Positions 52,960 to 54,001 of a stretch of 54,001 nt of DNA are shown here, one piece after another. The stretch lies in the NCBI RefSeq assembly GCF_000698555.1, contig NZ_JFHE01000040.1, positions 1 through 54,001 on the forward strand, read 5' to 3'. The stretch is from Caballeronia grimmiae (GTDB taxonomy: Bacteria; Pseudomonadota; Gammaproteobacteria; Burkholderiales; Burkholderiaceae). How positions within the stretch are numbered: the first letter of the stretch is position 1; each line of letters opens with the position of its first letter. A program made the translations under genes and the position numbers. Below the pieces are notes generated by a model that had not been told where the DNA came from, did no database searches, and saw only the letters and a program-made list of their open reading frames with translations.

Positions 52960-53454
52960 TCAGTTAGCCGGCGGAATGCGCAGCACCTGACCGGGATAGA
53001 TCTTGTCCGGGCTCTTGAGCATCGGCTTGTTGGCTTCGAAGATGATGTCGTTCTTCGCACCGCTGCCGTAGTACTTCTCCGCGATCTTCCACAGGTTGTC
53101 ACCCGATGCGACCGTGTGATACTGCGACTCAGGCGCAGCGTTAGTCACGGTCAACTGATCATCCACCTTGTCGACGTGCTGCACGTTCCCCGCCGCGACC
53201 ACAATCTTTTCCTTCGTGGCCTGATCGGCCGCCTGGCCCGAGACCGTGACCGTATGGGACGCGCCGTCATACTTGACCTGCAGGTTGTCTGCATTCAGTC
53301 CTTGCGAGCGGATATACGTCGCAATGGCTTCGCCGGCCTTCTGATTGAGCGTGGCAACATCGACGGGCGCACTCGCCGGCGCAGCCTGCGCGGACGGCGT
53401 CGTTGCACCGAACAGCTTTTCGCCTGCTTCCTTGATGAAACTGAGGATTCCCAT
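52960..53454 (-). CDS. kbp: BON-LysM protein (Kbp/YgaU-like)
   Basis: The 164-aa protein has a BON domain at about residues 38-104 and a LysM domain at about 111-161 (YHTVASGDNLWKIAEKYYG, PGQVLRIPPAN), the layout of E. coli Kbp (YgaU), a cytosolic potassium-binding protein. The start MGILSFIKEAGEKLFG is the usual one in this family. It has no signal peptide. The symbol is by homology. Confidence 0.9.
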   Translation of the reverse strand: MGILSFIKEAGEKLFGATTPSAQAAPASAPVDVATLNQKAGEAIATYIRSQGLNADNLQVKYDGASHTVTVSGQAADQATKEKIVVAAGNVQHVDKVDDQLTVTNAAPESQYHTVASGDNLWKIAEKYYGSGAKNDIIFEANKPMLKSPDKIYPGQVLRIPPAN

Positions 53455-53756
53455 TGTTCAACTCCTTAAAGAACCAAGTTGGCGCCGCTTGCGAAGTAGA
53501 GGCACGTTAGTCGCGCCCGGCATCGAATAGTTCTGAAGTTCAACAGGGGATTACGCCGCACGTTGCACGCGGCATCGATGAAACGTCTCATACAGCAATC
53601 CGACGCGGACACCCGACGGCAAACCGTCTGACCGACCAAGGCTTACCCGGCAACCGCCGGATGCCGCTCTCGGACCCCACTTGCCGCCCTCAGCCCAGAG
53701 CGGCATTTGTCCCGCGTGCCCATACGCGGGACGCCCCACGGTTCAGGCGGGAGACA
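53455..53756. other. Intergenic region upstream of the LysM gene
   Basis: No gene seen. A perfect 9-bp inverted repeat (GTCCCGCGT / ACGCGGGAC, 53708-53731, 6-nt loop) lies 26 bp after the end of the minus-strand gene on the right and may be its terminator, although no T run follows it. Confidence 0.45.
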
Positions 53757-54001
53757 TCACGCAGCCTTCGCTTGCTGCGGCTCTTCCGCCACCTGCCAGT
53801 TCGACATGATCTCGAGCGCACGCACGAGCGCCGAGTGATCCCACGCTTTGCCGCCGTTCGCCGCGCACACGCTGAACAACTGTTGCGCGCTCGCGGTATG
53901 AGGCAGGGCAAGGCCCATCTTGCGCGCGCCATCGAGCGCGAGGTTCAGGTCCTTTTGATGCAGTTCGATACGGAAGCCCGGATTGAACGTGCGCTTCGTC
54001 A
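53757..54001 (-). CDS. glxR: 2-hydroxy-3-oxopropionate (tartronate semialdehyde) reductase, C-terminal part
   Basis: Only the last 81 codons are in the window; the gene continues beyond base 54001. The fragment begins KRTFNPGFRIELHQKDLNLAL, with the Lys-Asp pair of the beta-hydroxyacid dehydrogenase family, and continues LALPHTASAQQLFSVCAANGG and DHSALVRALEIMS, matching GarR/GlxR. The enzyme reduces tartronate semialdehyde to glycerate in the glyoxylate or glucarate pathways. Confidence 0.88.
   Translation of the reverse strand, partial: TKRTFNPGFRIELHQKDLNLALDGARKMGLALPHTASAQQLFSVCAANGGKAWDHSALVRALEIMSNWQVAEEPQQAKAA

Noticed and set aside
1..54001. CRISPR arrays, insertion sequences, prophage or rRNA genes
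   Set aside because: No regularly spaced direct repeats, transposase or integrase motifs, phage structural genes or rRNA-like stretches were seen.

Overview
The window is about 54 kb of GC-rich chromosome from a Burkholderiaceae member, most likely Paraburkholderia or Caballeronia. Evidence: strong G/C third-position bias in the core genes, Burkholderia-type small conserved proteins, a beta-proteobacterial NodI/NodJ-type exporter, an sbp-cysTWA-cysB sulfate operon, LexA boxes of the CTGT-N8-ACAG type, and a general porin of the Burkholderia family. I see no rRNA, insertion sequence, CRISPR array or prophage.

Layout. 0-8.6 kb: small conserved or hypothetical genes, a TetR regulator with a 3-hydroxyisobutyryl-CoA hydrolase-like gene, and a dusA/tRNA-His pair. 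8.6-17.4 kb: a DHA2-type efflux pump, a Tas-like aldo-keto reductase, transketolase and 6-phosphogluconate dehydrogenase (pentose phosphate), a nodI/nodJ-like ABC-2 exporter and a universal stress protein. 17.4-23.2 kb: an accessory stretch of regulator/effector pairs (EamA exporter with LysR, AraC with SDR) and a DJ-1/PfpI protein, with gene remnants between them. 23.3-33.6 kb: a choline-O-sulfate/choline to glycine-betaine island. betI-betB-betA-choX-SMR lie on the minus strand; a LysR-type choline-sulfate regulator is divergent from betC-choX-porin on the plus strand. 33.6-40.7 kb: an accessory stretch with a strong candidate for a roughly 55-nt small RNA, an SDR (gluconate 5-dehydrogenase-like), a frameshifted LuxR-like pseudogene, an ACS-type MFS transporter, an HD-domain hydrolase and a LysR regulator. 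40.7-44.7 kb: a LysR-controlled operon of a CitMHS carboxylate transporter and a split AtuA/DUF1446 protein. 45.0-54.0 kb: lexA with two SOS boxes, the sulfate ABC transporter operon with cysB, an asparaginase, a secreted protein, a BON-LysM protein and the C-terminal end of a tartronate semialdehyde reductase that runs off the right edge.

How the genes work together. The clearest system is the choline island. A porin and two choline-binding proteins bring in substrate, BetC removes sulfate from choline-O-sulfate, BetA and BetB oxidise choline to glycine betaine, and BetI and a LysR protein control expression. The sulfate released by BetC and the cys operon further on both serve sulfur supply. 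No choline ABC permease or ATPase is in the window, so the binding proteins must work with partners elsewhere. The most novel element is the compact promoter, double-hairpin RNA and terminator unit at 33968-34056.
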